A DNA stretch of 64,000 bases, taken from contig CAXBBS010000003.1 in the NCBI GenBank assembly GCA_963974485.1, forward strand, positions 124,001 to 188,000, read 5' to 3'. The DNA comes from JAALKW01 sp963974485. GTDB taxonomy: Bacteria > Pseudomonadota > Gammaproteobacteria > Legionellales > Legionellaceae. This document shows positions 33,844 through 42,905 of this stretch, piece after piece (positions within the stretch are counted from its first letter, which is position 1; each line of letters begins with the position of its first letter). The notes under the pieces were generated by a model. It saw only the letters and a program-made list of their open reading frames with translations, did not search any database and was not told the origin of the DNA. Made by a program: the position numbers and the translations under genes.

Positions 33844-35299
33844 AACCATGCTTCCTACGAATACGTTCTAAAAACACAGACATAATGTGCGTATATAGTG
33901 CTTCTCCCATGATTTGATCTTCAACACCATAATCAATATTGGGGTTATCGTTCACTTCAATCACATAATGTTTTTTTCCGTCACTTTTAATATCAACGCC
34001 ATAAAGCCCATCACCAATTGCTCGTGTCGCCTTAAGCGCAGTTTTAATAATACCTGGCGGGACTTCTTCTAAAGCCACAGTATCAAAATTGCCCTCTTTC
34101 TCTTCCTCGTCCTCTGATTTCCAGTTGTAAATTTGCCAATGGTCTTTGGCCATATAATATTTACATGCAAAAAGCGGCTTATGATCTAACACACCAATAC
34201 GCCAATCAAACACGGTTGGGATATATTCTTGAGCTAAAATTAAATCAGATTTTTTAAATAAATCTTTCAACGCAATCAGTAACGATTCAGGATCAGCAAC
34301 TTTAGAAACACCGAGAGAAAATGCGCTATCCGGCTGCTTGAGCACACATGGAAAATTAAGCTCTGGTAGCTTGGTGTCATATTTACTCAGAAATACCGTT
34401 TTTGGAGAAAGCACACCTTGGCTGTTCATAAGTTCGGTAAGGTAGACTTTATTCGTGCACTTAACGATGGATTCAGGATCGTCGATCACAACCAATCGCT
34501 CTTCTGCTGCACGCCTCGAAAAGAGATACGTGTAATTATCCACGGCCGTGGTTCGTCGAATAAACAGCGCATCATATTCTGCGATAGAATTAAGTTTATA
34601 TTTATCGATTAAATCAACATGTAGCCCAAGTGACTCACCTGCTGCAATAAATAATTCAAGTGCTTTTTGATTTGAAGGCGGGTTTTCTTCACCCGGCTCA
34701 ACTAAAATAGCCATATCATGAAGCCAACGTTTTTTTCGTGACGTATGAAATCTTTTTTTAGAAAAATAAGCGTGCGCTGATTCCTCCATAAACGATTGAT
34801 GATTGCTAGAAACATCTTTCGCTGCCAGCGGCACAAGTTTTTTGATGCTCCATTTATTTTTAAGATTCTTAACAAAGGTAAAGCGAATCAACGGAAACGG
34901 AAATAAGTCGCGTAATTTTTTAGCTAGTTTATCATGTGAATGAGCCATGTTCCGGCCAAAATAAAGACTAAAGATAAATTCATCACCTTTGATGTAACGT
35001 AAACTATGCTGTATTTCCTCATCGATTGCTTGCGTTAAATGCTTGGTTAAACTATCGATTAAACCGTCTTGGATATTACTCGCCAAGGGAATGGCTTTAT
35101 GTCCTCGAGCTTGCGCTAAAAGCGACACATAGTAACCCAGGGTTTGGTAATGATATGAACGACAGATATTAACCACTCTAATCGACGTGTTTGTATGATA
35201 AACCGGATCCGATAAATAATCGTTCGCTGAAACAACCTGTGTTAACGATTGAAGAAATTGCCACTGTTCCGGCTCATTGGTGACTAATAAGGTTTGCAT
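33836..35299 (-). CDS. RimK-like ATP-grasp ligase with RLAN-type N-terminal domain
   Basis: 487 residues. The N-terminal 150 residues (VNICRSYHYQTLGYYVSLLAQARG) fit the RLAN domain found before RimK-like ATP-grasp modules. The ATP-grasp part begins near 210 (MAILVEPGEENPPSN) with LFIRRTTAVDNYTY, KCTNKVYLTELM, the ATP-binding lysine strand FPCVLKQPDSAFSLGV, AQEYIPTVFDWRIGV, and the metal-binding end GLYGVDIK..YVIEVNDNPNIDYG. RimK-type enzymes add glutamate or other amino acids to a carboxyl terminus. A KSEDEEEKEG acidic insert is present. It overlaps both neighbours (16 nt with the peptidase, 8 nt with GCS2). Confidence 0.88.
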   Translation of the reverse strand: MQTLLVTNEPEQWQFLQSLTQVVSANDYLSDPVYHTNTSIRVVNICRSYHYQTLGYYVSLLAQARGHKAIPLASNIQDGLIDSLTKHLTQAIDEEIQHSLRYIKGDEFIFSLYFGRNMAHSHDKLAKKLRDLFPFPLIRFTFVKNLKNKWSIKKLVPLAAKDVSSNHQSFMEESAHAYFSKKRFHTSRKKRWLHDMAILVEPGEENPPSNQKALELFIAAGESLGLHVDLIDKYKLNSIAEYDALFIRRTTAVDNYTYLFSRRAAEERLVVIDDPESIVKCTNKVYLTELMNSQGVLSPKTVFLSKYDTKLPELNFPCVLKQPDSAFSLGVSKVADPESLLIALKDLFKKSDLILAQEYIPTVFDWRIGVLDHKPLFACKYYMAKDHWQIYNWKSEDEEEKEGNFDTVALEEVPPGIIKTALKATRAIGDGLYGVDIKSDGKKHYVIEVNDNPNIDYGVEDQIMGEALYTHIMSVFLERIRRKHGYV

Positions 35300-36015
35300 A
35301 CAGCATCTCTCTGAGAAATAACAAGTAAATTTGCGTCATAGGTATAGACACCCAGCAGAATTGCATTAATCAAATGATGACTGCTCACTTTGTAATAATT
35401 ATTATGCGACAAAGGATTTTCACGATGAGGATCGGCAACAATAATACGCCGATGCTTTTCATCATAACCACATAAAACAACAAAGTGTCCACAGGGTGTG
35501 CCACGAATATCATCATAATGAGCTCGACCTTCTGGGGTAAAGCTTTCACGCGCACTATTATATAAATACGTTGCACTGAGGCCCGTAAGAATGGGCGTAT
35601 TTTGTTTGAAAAAATGCTTTAAAAGTGAAACCGTCAGCGTTTGGTAGCGTACAGCCCCACCTTTACTTAAAAATTCGATGTAGGCATGGCTCGACTCTTG
35701 TATTGCGGGATCATCTTTATGGCTTAGTTGCGCTTCTAGTTTTTTAATTAAAAAAACGGGATCTGCTGTATGGTTTTTAAACCATGTTGGATCAAACACA
35801 TCTAGATTATTAACATAAATAAGTGCGTCTAAGTCGCGCTCGAGTGCATGACACGCTAAAAGAGGAGCTAACGTTCCACCCGAACGTGAACGCTTCACAC
35901 CTGAGATGGTCTGCTCTAAAGGTTCTTGAAGCGCATAGTATTGATAAATCGCGTTTAAACACGTTGGCCCACACGTCTCATCATCCGGTTGAGACTTCAT
36001 GAGTAAATCCAACAT
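35284..36015 (-). CDS. C39-like papain-fold cysteine peptidase
   Basis: About 243 residues. The catalytic Cys is in DDETCGPTCLNAIYQYY, the His in GTPCGHFVVLCGYDE and the Asp in IIVADPHRENPLS, the order of the C39 (bacteriocin leader peptidase) fold. No membrane helices or ABC domain, so it is a free cytoplasmic peptidase or transpeptidase-like enzyme. First gene of the cassette C39 - ATP-grasp - GCS2 - amidohydrolase, all overlapping. It could process a peptide precursor or hydrolyse the product. ATG 36000 is an alternative start. Confidence 0.82.
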   Translation of the reverse strand: MLDLLMKSQPDDETCGPTCLNAIYQYYALQEPLEQTISGVKRSRSGGTLAPLLACHALERDLDALIYVNNLDVFDPTWFKNHTADPVFLIKKLEAQLSHKDDPAIQESSHAYIEFLSKGGAVRYQTLTVSLLKHFFKQNTPILTGLSATYLYNSARESFTPEGRAHYDDIRGTPCGHFVVLCGYDEKHRRIIVADPHRENPLSHNNYYKVSSHHLINAILLGVYTYDANLLVISQRDAVCKPY

Positions 36016-36103
36016 ACGCTTTCAACCTTATTGTATATAATAGATAACAAGATACCTTAATTTTCTATTATAAGCTGCAGGTTACGCGTAATACAACATC
36101 AGC

Positions 36104-37210
36104 TTAAGGCTGAGGTCCATCGTGTTCAGGTGCGTCTTCCGATGGTTGAGAAAGTTGCTTAATCGCCAACGCCAAATGGTTCCAAGCTTGAGTTAACTGA
36201 GTATCGATATGAGCAGACTCCTCTTCGGTCTGAGGCCTTTGAAAAAAGAACGGTCGATTCAACATACGTTCGGCAAGCATGTTTCTGTCTTGAGGAACGC
36301 CAATGCATGAGAGTAATGCTGTAATGCCGCTGCACATATACCGGAGAACATCCGTCACATGTCTAAAATGATCGGGTGAAAGGCCTTCAAAATACCTGCC
36401 TTTATGAGTCCCTATATTTTCAATCTGATCTTTAGCCTTGATAAGCTTCGTAGATAAAGCTTCGCTGCCCACATCATCATTAATTAATCCTTGAATTTCA
36501 ACCTTAATGCTATCGATAGCTTCGCGACCAGAAGCACCCGCGGCATAGTGCTCTAAAGCTTCTAACGCCGTCATAATTTGATTCAGGTGATCACCCATGG
36601 CGTAAGCAAATACATCAGGAAATTCTAGTAGGTAATTTGTTACTTCAACGTTGCCTTGCTCAGCAGCAATCTTATAGACTTCATAATCGTTCGCAGTAAG
36701 CATCGCTTGTGCATCAACACCTTCAATATCTAGAAGAGTCTTGATCATAGCAACAGAACCAAAATATGCTGCTACGCAAAATGCATAATCCCCCTTTGAT
36801 GAAATAATCCGTTGAAGCTCGGCCTTACCCTCATCGGTTTGAGCCATGCATTGACTCCAATACTGTAAATGGTTTGCATCACCAACATCCGTCACTAAGA
36901 TAAAAATTTCTTCATCTAAAAGTTCGATTTTATGAGCAAAAGCTAAAAAAACTGCATGATGAACAGGCGGCATTGCGTAAGCCAACGCAAGCCAAGCAGT
37001 CACTTTTTCAGATTTATTTGGAAGTTCGTTAAACAATGAGGCTTCATCTAAATTTAAAATACGATCAACTTCCTCGGATGGATTTTCCATAAGACGAAGT
37101 TGATAATCTGACAACTCCTGATTAAAGTATGATTGCTTATTCCACGCCCAGCTAGATAGCAAACCTGCCTGTGGATGCGCTAAACGCTCTTCTTCAGATG
37201 AAAATCTCAT
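36104..37210 (-). CDS. Degenerate ankyrin-like protein, candidate effector
   Basis: 368 residues. Two weak ankyrin units are visible near residues 140-205: DYAFCVAAYFGSVAMIKTLL and YEVYKIAAEQGNVEVTNYLL. The rest is helical: an N-terminal EEER segment, a middle DSIKVEIQGLINDD helix region, and a C-terminal part with a GITALLSCIGVP hydrophobic patch and an acidic, proline-rich tail (PSEDAPEHDGPQP). No signal peptide. Strong own promoter. Function unknown; probable host-interaction protein by analogy. Confidence 0.75.
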   Translation of the reverse strand: MRFSSEEERLAHPQAGLLSSWAWNKQSYFNQELSDYQLRLMENPSEEVDRILNLDEASLFNELPNKSEKVTAWLALAYAMPPVHHAVFLAFAHKIELLDEEIFILVTDVGDANHLQYWSQCMAQTDEGKAELQRIISSKGDYAFCVAAYFGSVAMIKTLLDIEGVDAQAMLTANDYEVYKIAAEQGNVEVTNYLLEFPDVFAYAMGDHLNQIMTALEALEHYAAGASGREAIDSIKVEIQGLINDDVGSEALSTKLIKAKDQIENIGTHKGRYFEGLSPDHFRHVTDVLRYMCSGITALLSCIGVPQDRNMLAERMLNRPFFFQRPQTEEESAHIDTQLTQAWNHLALAIKQLSQPSEDAPEHDGPQP

Positions 37211-37282
37211 GCTTTATCTCCACGGATATGCAATCCCAAGGTCATAGACGATGGTTTAATTGTTACTAATTATATTATAGTG

Positions 37283-37311
37283 ATTATATAACACCCACCC
37301 AAACCAGTCAA
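37283..37311 (-). promoter_or_regulatory. Strong promoter of the ankyrin-like gene
   Basis: Minus strand: -35 TTGACT (37311-37306), 17-bp spacer, perfect -10 TATAAT (37288-37283). Leader of about 65 nt to the ATG at 37210. A single CTTAAT half-site is just upstream of the -35. Confidence 0.7.
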
Positions 37312-37314
37312 ATT

Positions 37315-37342
37315 AAGACCACTAAGGTCTTGTATAATACAA
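37315..37342. other. Two adjoining palindromes in the 37211-37530 intergenic region
   Basis: AAGACC/GGTCTT (37315-37320 and 37326-37331) with a 5-nt loop, touching TTGTAT/ATACAA (37330-37342) with one central base. They lie between divergent genes. The rest of this 320-nt stretch holds the promoter at 37283-37311 and, near 37494, a TATAAT that may serve the rightward gene; no reading frame of interest is seen. Confidence 0.35.
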
Positions 37343-37530
37343 ACATAACGCGTTAAGTAAAATTACTGGAAGCAATATTCGGTTAACCTGGCAACCTCAT
37401 CGCGAAACCACCGCGCAAAATAACCTAGCGAAGCTACTCATAAACGACTTTACTTTCAAGCGAAAAACTTCAGAAAAAATATAACGGGTTATGATATAAT
37501 TTCATTACATCATTATAAAAACCCTCCCAC

Positions 37531-38358
37531 ATGAAACGCTATCGCTTATTTTTATTTTTTTATGCTTTAAGTATTATTTTATTTAACTCAACAGCTTTTG
37601 CCAAAACAAATAAAAATATTATTTATATCTATCAAGATGCGGGCGTAAGTCCACATGCATTATCACAAGCCATGCATACATTCCAAACCGTCCTACCGCC
37701 TTCTTATGCCGTAAAAACCATTGATGCCCAAGGTGTGATTAAAAACGATTGGTCCCGTGATGCAGCTTTATTCGTGATGCCGGGTGGCGCAGACACCCCC
37801 TATACACAAAAATTAAACGGCGCAGGTAATCAGCAAATTAAAAATTATGTTCGACACGGCGGTTCATATTTAGGGCTTTGTGCAGGCGCATACTACGCCG
37901 CATCAAGCATTGAATTTGATAAAAATGGACCGCTTGAAGTGCTCGGCACACGAGAGCTCGCGTTTTTTGATGGCAAAGCGATTGGGCCTGTTCTCTCAAC
38001 ATATGATTACACAACAGAAAGCAGTGCACGTGCCGCTCAAATAAACCTGACCTTAAGCAATCCCAAAACGACAACCGTATATTATAATGGCGGAGGATAT
38101 TTTGAACATGCTGACACATTCAAAAATACCTCCGTGTTAGGTTATTATGCCAACCAAAAACCTGCAATTATTTTAATCAACTACGGCCAAGGTCACGTCG
38201 CACTCTCAGGCGTGCATATCGAGTATGATGCTGCATTATTAGATTCTAACAATCCATTTTTAGCCAAGCTTATACCTGAATTAACTTCAGCTAATCAACA
38301 ACGCTTGATTTTACTCAACGAAGTTTTAAAGCAATTACACCTAAGCATATCAACCTAA
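37531..38358 (+). CDS. Exported BPL_N-type glutamine-amidotransferase-like protein
   Basis: 275 residues with a signal peptide (KRYRLFLFFYALSIILFNSTAFA). The mature part is the BPL_N domain seen in eukaryotic biotin-protein ligases and in some bacterial exported proteins: IIYIYQDAGVS, ALFVMPGGADTPY, a nucleophile-elbow Cys in YLGLCAGAYYA, and a late GYGQGHVALSGVHIEYD-like segment with His and Glu for a triad. No ligase domain is attached. Substrate unknown. No convincing Shine-Dalgarno before the ATG. Convergent with the kinase gene (2 nt between stops). Confidence 0.82.
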   Translation: MKRYRLFLFFYALSIILFNSTAFAKTNKNIIYIYQDAGVSPHALSQAMHTFQTVLPPSYAVKTIDAQGVIKNDWSRDAALFVMPGGADTPYTQKLNGAGNQQIKNYVRHGGSYLGLCAGAYYAASSIEFDKNGPLEVLGTRELAFFDGKAIGPVLSTYDYTTESSARAAQINLTLSNPKTTTVYYNGGGYFEHADTFKNTSVLGYYANQKPAIILINYGQGHVALSGVHIEYDAALLDSNNPFLAKLIPELTSANQQRLILLNEVLKQLHLSIST

Positions 38359-38360
38359 GA

Positions 38361-40100
38361 TTATTTAGGAAAGTTACTCACGCTGTCTGCTACCGACTGA
38401 ATGCTGGGACGACGTTCAGCCCGAGCTTCCCAGCATGCAGCAATTAAATCAGCATAAGGCTTCGATGTTTTTTCTTGTACTGCCTGCAACTCACCCGGCT
38501 TTATACCATCTTGAACACGTTGCTTAATCTCGGTTTCATTGAAACCTTTATAAGGCCATTCACCTATCGCCATCTCCCATAAAATTATACTAAAAGACCA
38601 CACGTCAGAAGCAAAACTCGCTCGGTGGTATTGCACCACCTCGGGAGCCGCATATTCCCACGTGCACACTTGAGACACCTGGCCCGTCGTCAGTTGACTG
38701 GCACTCGTTAAACGTACAGCATGACCGAAGTCAGCGAGTTTAGCTTGACCTCCTCCGAGCAAGATATTCCCCGGCTTTAAATCACCATGTACAATCAACT
38801 CCGTGTTCAAATAGGATAAGCCCCGGCTAATATCCATAGCATAAGCTTGCCTTTTTTTAGGCGTTAACCGCTTACGGTCGATCGCTTGAGATAAACTACC
38901 GTCAGACAATAACTCCAGCACTAAGCCATATTGCATCGGTGTTTGATAAGCACCATATAAAGCAACAATATTGGGGTGACTCATACGACTATGCAAGATC
39001 CCTTCACGCTTAAGTTTTTGACCGTCATGATAGTTTGCTTTATCATCACGCAGCGTTTTAATCGCCACAGGCGTATGCAGTAACCATTGCCCTTGTATCA
39101 CTTGGGCCATGCCGCCTCGCCCTAATTTTTTTGATGTAAAACGAAGAGATTCATATGGAATTGTTTTTAACGTTGATGCCTGTTGATGCGTTTGCAGTGC
39201 CTGCAGCACGGTTGTTGCATGATGTTGCGTTTGACGATCGTCATCCATAAGCAGCGGTCTTACATGAGTCATGCCATTAGCATCCAGTAAGATCTGAAGA
39301 CTTCGTGAATCGTTCACAAACTCCACTAATAACTTAACAGCTAGCCCTCGTAGCTCAAAATTCATTAAAAACTTTACAAGCACGGTCATGCCACCGTTTT
39401 GGCTGAAAGTTTGTAAATCCTCTGCCTCTAGTTTCACTTCACACAGTAGGCTAAAAGCGTCCTCAGCAAAACGTTTATCCTTATAACAAAGACACTGAGT
39501 TAATTTACCTATCACTTGACTTGGAATCTTACTAGCAATGTCTTGCCTATATTCTTTATTTTTGGCCAAGAAACATATAATACCTAAAGGTCTAATATCC
39601 TTTTGACTTATCGCCCGATTAACCAAAGCTTCAATGCCTTGATTCGCATGAATAACGGCATGGTTATCTGTATTTTTTGATAAACAAGCAATGGCTTGGA
39701 GTGCATTTTCATGTTCATGTAGACAAGAAATCAACCGCGGAATAGCACCCGCTTCTCGGATACCAGAAGCATTTGATTCCTCCCTCGACAGCTTGAACAT
39801 AATCGCTAAAAAATCATCTTCTGTCACAAGCTCATCTCGCTCTCGGAGCTGGCAAAGAGAGGCTATCGTAGCTGGGGAAAGAGCGACAGATGTGCAAGCA
39901 TCATTCTTTAACAGGTCCAGCAATGTTTTCATGGCATGTATTCGCACAACGTCATTCGTGGCGGCAAGCAGCTGCTCTAAACGTTGAATATTCAGAGGGT
40001 TATAAGAATCGGTGCTGGAAGGATCGTATCGCTCTTCTCTTAACCGTTTAACACCAAAAAAACGTGAACTATCTACATCATCACGTAAAACTCGCTTCAT
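38361..40100 (-). CDS. ARM-repeat / eukaryote-type protein kinase fusion, candidate effector
   Basis: 579 residues. Residues about 35-305 form armadillo/HEAT-like helical repeats (REAGAIPRLISCLHEHENAL and similar units). Residues about 318-575 are a protein kinase: glycine loop LGRGGMAQV, VAIK with Lys348, catalytic loop HGDLKPGN (His438, Asp440, Lys442, Asn445), DFG at 457-459, and an intact APE in CTWEYAAPE. The HGD in place of HRD and the overall sequence recall tyrosine-kinase-like kinases of amoebae. All catalytic residues are present, so it should be active. No Pkn-type PASTA or membrane part. Probably acquired from a eukaryote and used on host targets. Confidence 0.9.
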   Translation of the reverse strand: MKRVLRDDVDSSRFFGVKRLREERYDPSSTDSYNPLNIQRLEQLLAATNDVVRIHAMKTLLDLLKNDACTSVALSPATIASLCQLRERDELVTEDDFLAIMFKLSREESNASGIREAGAIPRLISCLHEHENALQAIACLSKNTDNHAVIHANQGIEALVNRAISQKDIRPLGIICFLAKNKEYRQDIASKIPSQVIGKLTQCLCYKDKRFAEDAFSLLCEVKLEAEDLQTFSQNGGMTVLVKFLMNFELRGLAVKLLVEFVNDSRSLQILLDANGMTHVRPLLMDDDRQTQHHATTVLQALQTHQQASTLKTIPYESLRFTSKKLGRGGMAQVIQGQWLLHTPVAIKTLRDDKANYHDGQKLKREGILHSRMSHPNIVALYGAYQTPMQYGLVLELLSDGSLSQAIDRKRLTPKKRQAYAMDISRGLSYLNTELIVHGDLKPGNILLGGGQAKLADFGHAVRLTSASQLTTGQVSQVCTWEYAAPEVVQYHRASFASDVWSFSIILWEMAIGEWPYKGFNETEIKQRVQDGIKPGELQAVQEKTSKPYADLIAACWEARAERRPSIQSVADSVSNFPK

Positions 40101-40172
40101 AGCATGCTCGCAACAAAATCAGGCTAGGTAAAATAGAGTAAGATCATAACATGCTAAACTTTTAAGTTCAAT

Positions 40173-41462
40173 TTAAGCGCACACTTCCTTATCATCAACC
40201 ACATCTAACATATGCTCATCAACAACTTTAGTCACACATGAATCGGACCAAACGTTAAGCGATGTTTCAACCATATCAATCAGGCTATAAAACGGCAGAA
40301 TAATACCCATCAGTGTAATCGGTACGTTCATGCTGGCGAGCAAACTCGCACTCAAGAAAAAGCATCCCATCGGAATTCCTGCATTACCAATGGCCGCCAC
40401 AGTCGCCACCACAATCCATAACCCCATGGCAGGCAGTGAAAGTGTGACGCCATGATTTTGCATCAAATAAACCACCGTCGCGAAAATAAACGCCGCGCAG
40501 CCGTTCATGTTAATGCTGGTGCAAAGTGGTAACACAAAACGACTTAGCTCAGGACGAACGCCCAGCTTTTGCTCCATGGTATCCATCGTGACCGGCAAAG
40601 CTCCAACGGAAGACTTACTGAAAAAGGCAAGTGATAACGCAGGTAACATCAATCGCATGGTCTCAAACGGTTTGATACCTTGGTATTTGAGCCACAATGG
40701 CAACACAACAAAGCCTTGAATCAAATTCGCTAACACAATCACAAGCAAATATTCTCCAATCCCTTTGAGATCGCCCCCGCTTCGCATTTGAACCACGGTT
40801 GAGGTAATAAAGCCGTACAAGCCTATTGGAATAATCAAAATTACCCAACGCGTTATCACCATCATCATGCCATGAGCACCACGAAAAAAATGCGTGATGG
40901 TTTGACGTGCATCTTCATCAGGAATTGCTCGAATCGCAACGCCAATCACAATACTTAAAAATAAAACCGTCAACACTTGATTTTCAAGAAACGGAGCAAA
41001 AATATTTTCCGGAATCAAATGCGCGACGTGATCTAAATATTTCATGCCCGCTGTTGGTAACGCACCGGCAACGTCGGTTCCTGTGGAGACAAGTGTCGGA
41101 TGAATCAATAAATACAATAAGCAACTTATACTTGCGGCAACCAACGTTGTGCCGAGCGTATAGCACATGGTGCGACGCCACACGCGTTTCATAATACCTT
41201 CTGAACGATAATGCGCCAAAGTCACAATAATAGACAGGGCAATAATCGGTAAACTAATGCATTTGAAAATACGAATAAACACATCGGCAACAAACAACCC
41301 CGTGGCTTTAAGTACAGGAATATCCGAAAACCCGCTCAACACACCCAGTAAAATCATGGCCGTATAGAGCACGGGTGTATTCAGCCACCAGGGCTTTTTT
41401 CTCTCTTGATTTTTAACCGACATCCAAACATTCCTAAACTTATCAAAAACATGTTCTAACAT
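40173..41462 (-). CDS. Dicarboxylate/amino acid:cation symporter (DAACS family)
   Basis: 429 residues with about eight membrane helices and the two re-entrant loops of the GltP/DctA family: a serine-rich tip FFSKSSVGALPVTMDTMEQ and the substrate-binding helix SINMNGCAAFIFATVVYLM. The family imports glutamate, aspartate or C4-dicarboxylates with Na+ or H+. In the N-terminal third a short cytoplasmic extension with charged residues (KNQERKKPWW) is seen. Single gene between the kinase and the minor-pilin genes. Confidence 0.92.
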   Translation of the reverse strand: MLEHVFDKFRNVWMSVKNQERKKPWWLNTPVLYTAMILLGVLSGFSDIPVLKATGLFVADVFIRIFKCISLPIIALSIIVTLAHYRSEGIMKRVWRRTMCYTLGTTLVAASISCLLYLLIHPTLVSTGTDVAGALPTAGMKYLDHVAHLIPENIFAPFLENQVLTVLFLSIVIGVAIRAIPDEDARQTITHFFRGAHGMMMVITRWVILIIPIGLYGFITSTVVQMRSGGDLKGIGEYLLVIVLANLIQGFVVLPLWLKYQGIKPFETMRLMLPALSLAFFSKSSVGALPVTMDTMEQKLGVRPELSRFVLPLCTSINMNGCAAFIFATVVYLMQNHGVTLSLPAMGLWIVVATVAAIGNAGIPMGCFFLSASLLASMNVPITLMGIILPFYSLIDMVETSLNVWSDSCVTKVVDEHMLDVVDDKEVCA

Positions 41463-41505
41463 GATACAGATAATAAACTAACTTGTCACTGGCGTTTAAG
41501 TTTTT

Positions 41506-41994
41506 TTAGTCAGCCAAATAACGCCAACTTAAAATACCTGTATTTATTTCAGTAGATGTTATGCACGCTTTTTTTCTTTTGTTGATAGGTCGTGCAACCC
41601 GAATACTTAAAATCTCATGACCTAACGCTGGGGCTGCTACGGCAATAAGCCAATGATGGCTACAGACACGCACACCCAAATCGGCCACTGCATAGCGATA
41701 AGTTTGGTGTTTATAACTCAAAACACAGCCTTGCTCTAAGCGCAAGGAGTGTAGAGGCTGGTTTAAATCTTTTGTTTTTTTTATACAGCTTGTAGATACG
41801 TGCTTAAATCCAAGATGTTCAAGATGCGAGGCGGCTGCCTCCAACGCATAAAATGCCTCATGAGACGCGCGTGTTTGTCGTGCAAGCTTTTGATACATCC
41901 AGGTCCCTCGCATCATAGAAAACAAGAGTGACGCAATCAAAGCGAGCATAATTAGCGTCGTTAGTAAGATCATACCTTGTGAACGCTCCCTCAT
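41506..41994 (-). CDS. PilX-like minor pilin
   Basis: 162 residues. RSQGMILLTTLIMLALIASLLFSMMRG is a short leader, Gly cleavage site and hydrophobic N-helix without the usual Glu5 (the PilX pattern), followed by HEAFYALEAAASHLEHLGF. Cysteines (three or more) may form a C-terminal disulfide. Minor pilins of this kind prime type IV pilus or pseudopilus assembly. Its ATG overlaps the PilW-like stop by 4 nt. Confidence 0.75.
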   Translation of the reverse strand: MRERSQGMILLTTLIMLALIASLLFSMMRGTWMYQKLARQTRASHEAFYALEAAASHLEHLGFKHVSTSCIKKTKDLNQPLHSLRLEQGCVLSYKHQTYRYAVADLGVRVCSHHWLIAVAAPALGHEILSIRVARPINKRKKACITSTEINTGILSWRYLAD

Positions 41995-42737
41995 GGCATA
42001 CGAACCCTCGCCTCGAAGCTATCTGATTTGCCATCGTGCAATACAAATTGCATGCCTAATATTGGATAAGCTGTATCGGCATGATGCTTTAATTCAAATT
42101 GAATCTGCTTGATTTGAGACGTCAACTTGTCTGCGCGATGCTGCTTATAAAACAAGGCCTTTTTAAAATAAAACGATTCAGACATCCATTCACCGACATA
42201 TACCTCAGGTTCATAATCAAACACGAGCGGTGTTTTTAACGTCACAAGCCGCCCTCCACGCGTGGGCTCGATGCTTGCTATATCATGCACTTCAGCATGC
42301 GTGCAATCAGCAATGAGTACGGGACGATCGGGATTTAAACTCCCAAATTTATCTAATTTATTTATAAACAATACGGCGTTACTTTTAATGCTGGCCTGCA
42401 TAAATACGGCTTCGTTCATTTTTCGAAGATAAAGCGTTGTTGGCTCATCTTGATCGATTTCGATAGGACGCAGCGATTCTGGATGTTCGCGTGTATCTGT
42501 GGTGATCAGATGATTCAATCGACGGCACGGCGTAAAACCTGCATGGCGCACCCTGTCACGCATCACATCCAATACCCACTGCAATTCCATGGCTTGATCT
42601 AACGCTGCATGCACATGATGATGCTGACGACTTACCGATAATAAATGCTGGGTTAAAATCAAAATTAAAAGCGTTGAGATAAAAAAACTTACCAGCAACT
42701 CAGTCAAGCTAAATCCAGCAACTTTACGCCACATCAT
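41991..42737 (-). CDS. PilW/GspJ-like minor pilin
   Basis: 248 residues. Prepilin start VAGFSLTELLVSFFISTLLILIL with Gly-Phe cleavage site and Glu5, then HAALDQAMELQWVLDVMRDRVRHAGF, typical of PilW. The C-terminal half is beta-rich. Second gene of a three-gene minor-pilin set without pilY1 or pilE. The ATG overlaps the stop of the small PilV-like gene. Confidence 0.82.
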   Translation of the reverse strand: MMWRKVAGFSLTELLVSFFISTLLILILTQHLLSVSRQHHHVHAALDQAMELQWVLDVMRDRVRHAGFTPCRRLNHLITTDTREHPESLRPIEIDQDEPTTLYLRKMNEAVFMQASIKSNAVLFINKLDKFGSLNPDRPVLIADCTHAEVHDIASIEPTRGGRLVTLKTPLVFDYEPEVYVGEWMSESFYFKKALFYKQHRADKLTSQIKQIQFELKHHADTAYPILGMQFVLHDGKSDSFEARVRMP

Positions 42738-42904
42738 TGCTCTCGGGTGTTATCTAAAATAAGTAACGCGGCCATATCTGATTTTATTTTACGTACCGAG
42801 TGATTGAGCTGCATTTGCTGTTTAAATAAAACAAGTGACGTTCCAGAAATAATCATCAGACACACCAAAACTTCAACCAACGAAAAACCTCGCCTACACA
42901 TCAT
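42734..42904 (-). CDS. Very short PilV/GspI-like prepilin (56 residues)
   Basis: MMCRRGFSLVEVLVCLMIIS: a basic leader, Gly-Phe prepilin cleavage site, Glu5 and the hydrophobic N-helix. After that only a helical stub (QLNHSVRKIKSDMAALLILD) remains before the stop; PilV normally has a beta domain and 130-200 residues. The stop is intact and its TGA overlaps the next gene's ATG, so the organisation looks selected rather than broken. It starts 1 nt after the sugar-dehydratase stop. Confidence 0.72.
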   Translation of the reverse strand: MMCRRGFSLVEVLVCLMIISGTSLVLFKQQMQLNHSVRKIKSDMAALLILDNTREQ

Positions 42905-42905
42905 G

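Noticed and set aside
37306..37330. PmrA box upstream of the ankyrin-like gene at 36104
   Set aside because: One CTTAAT half-site is present, but the second half at 11 bp does not match.
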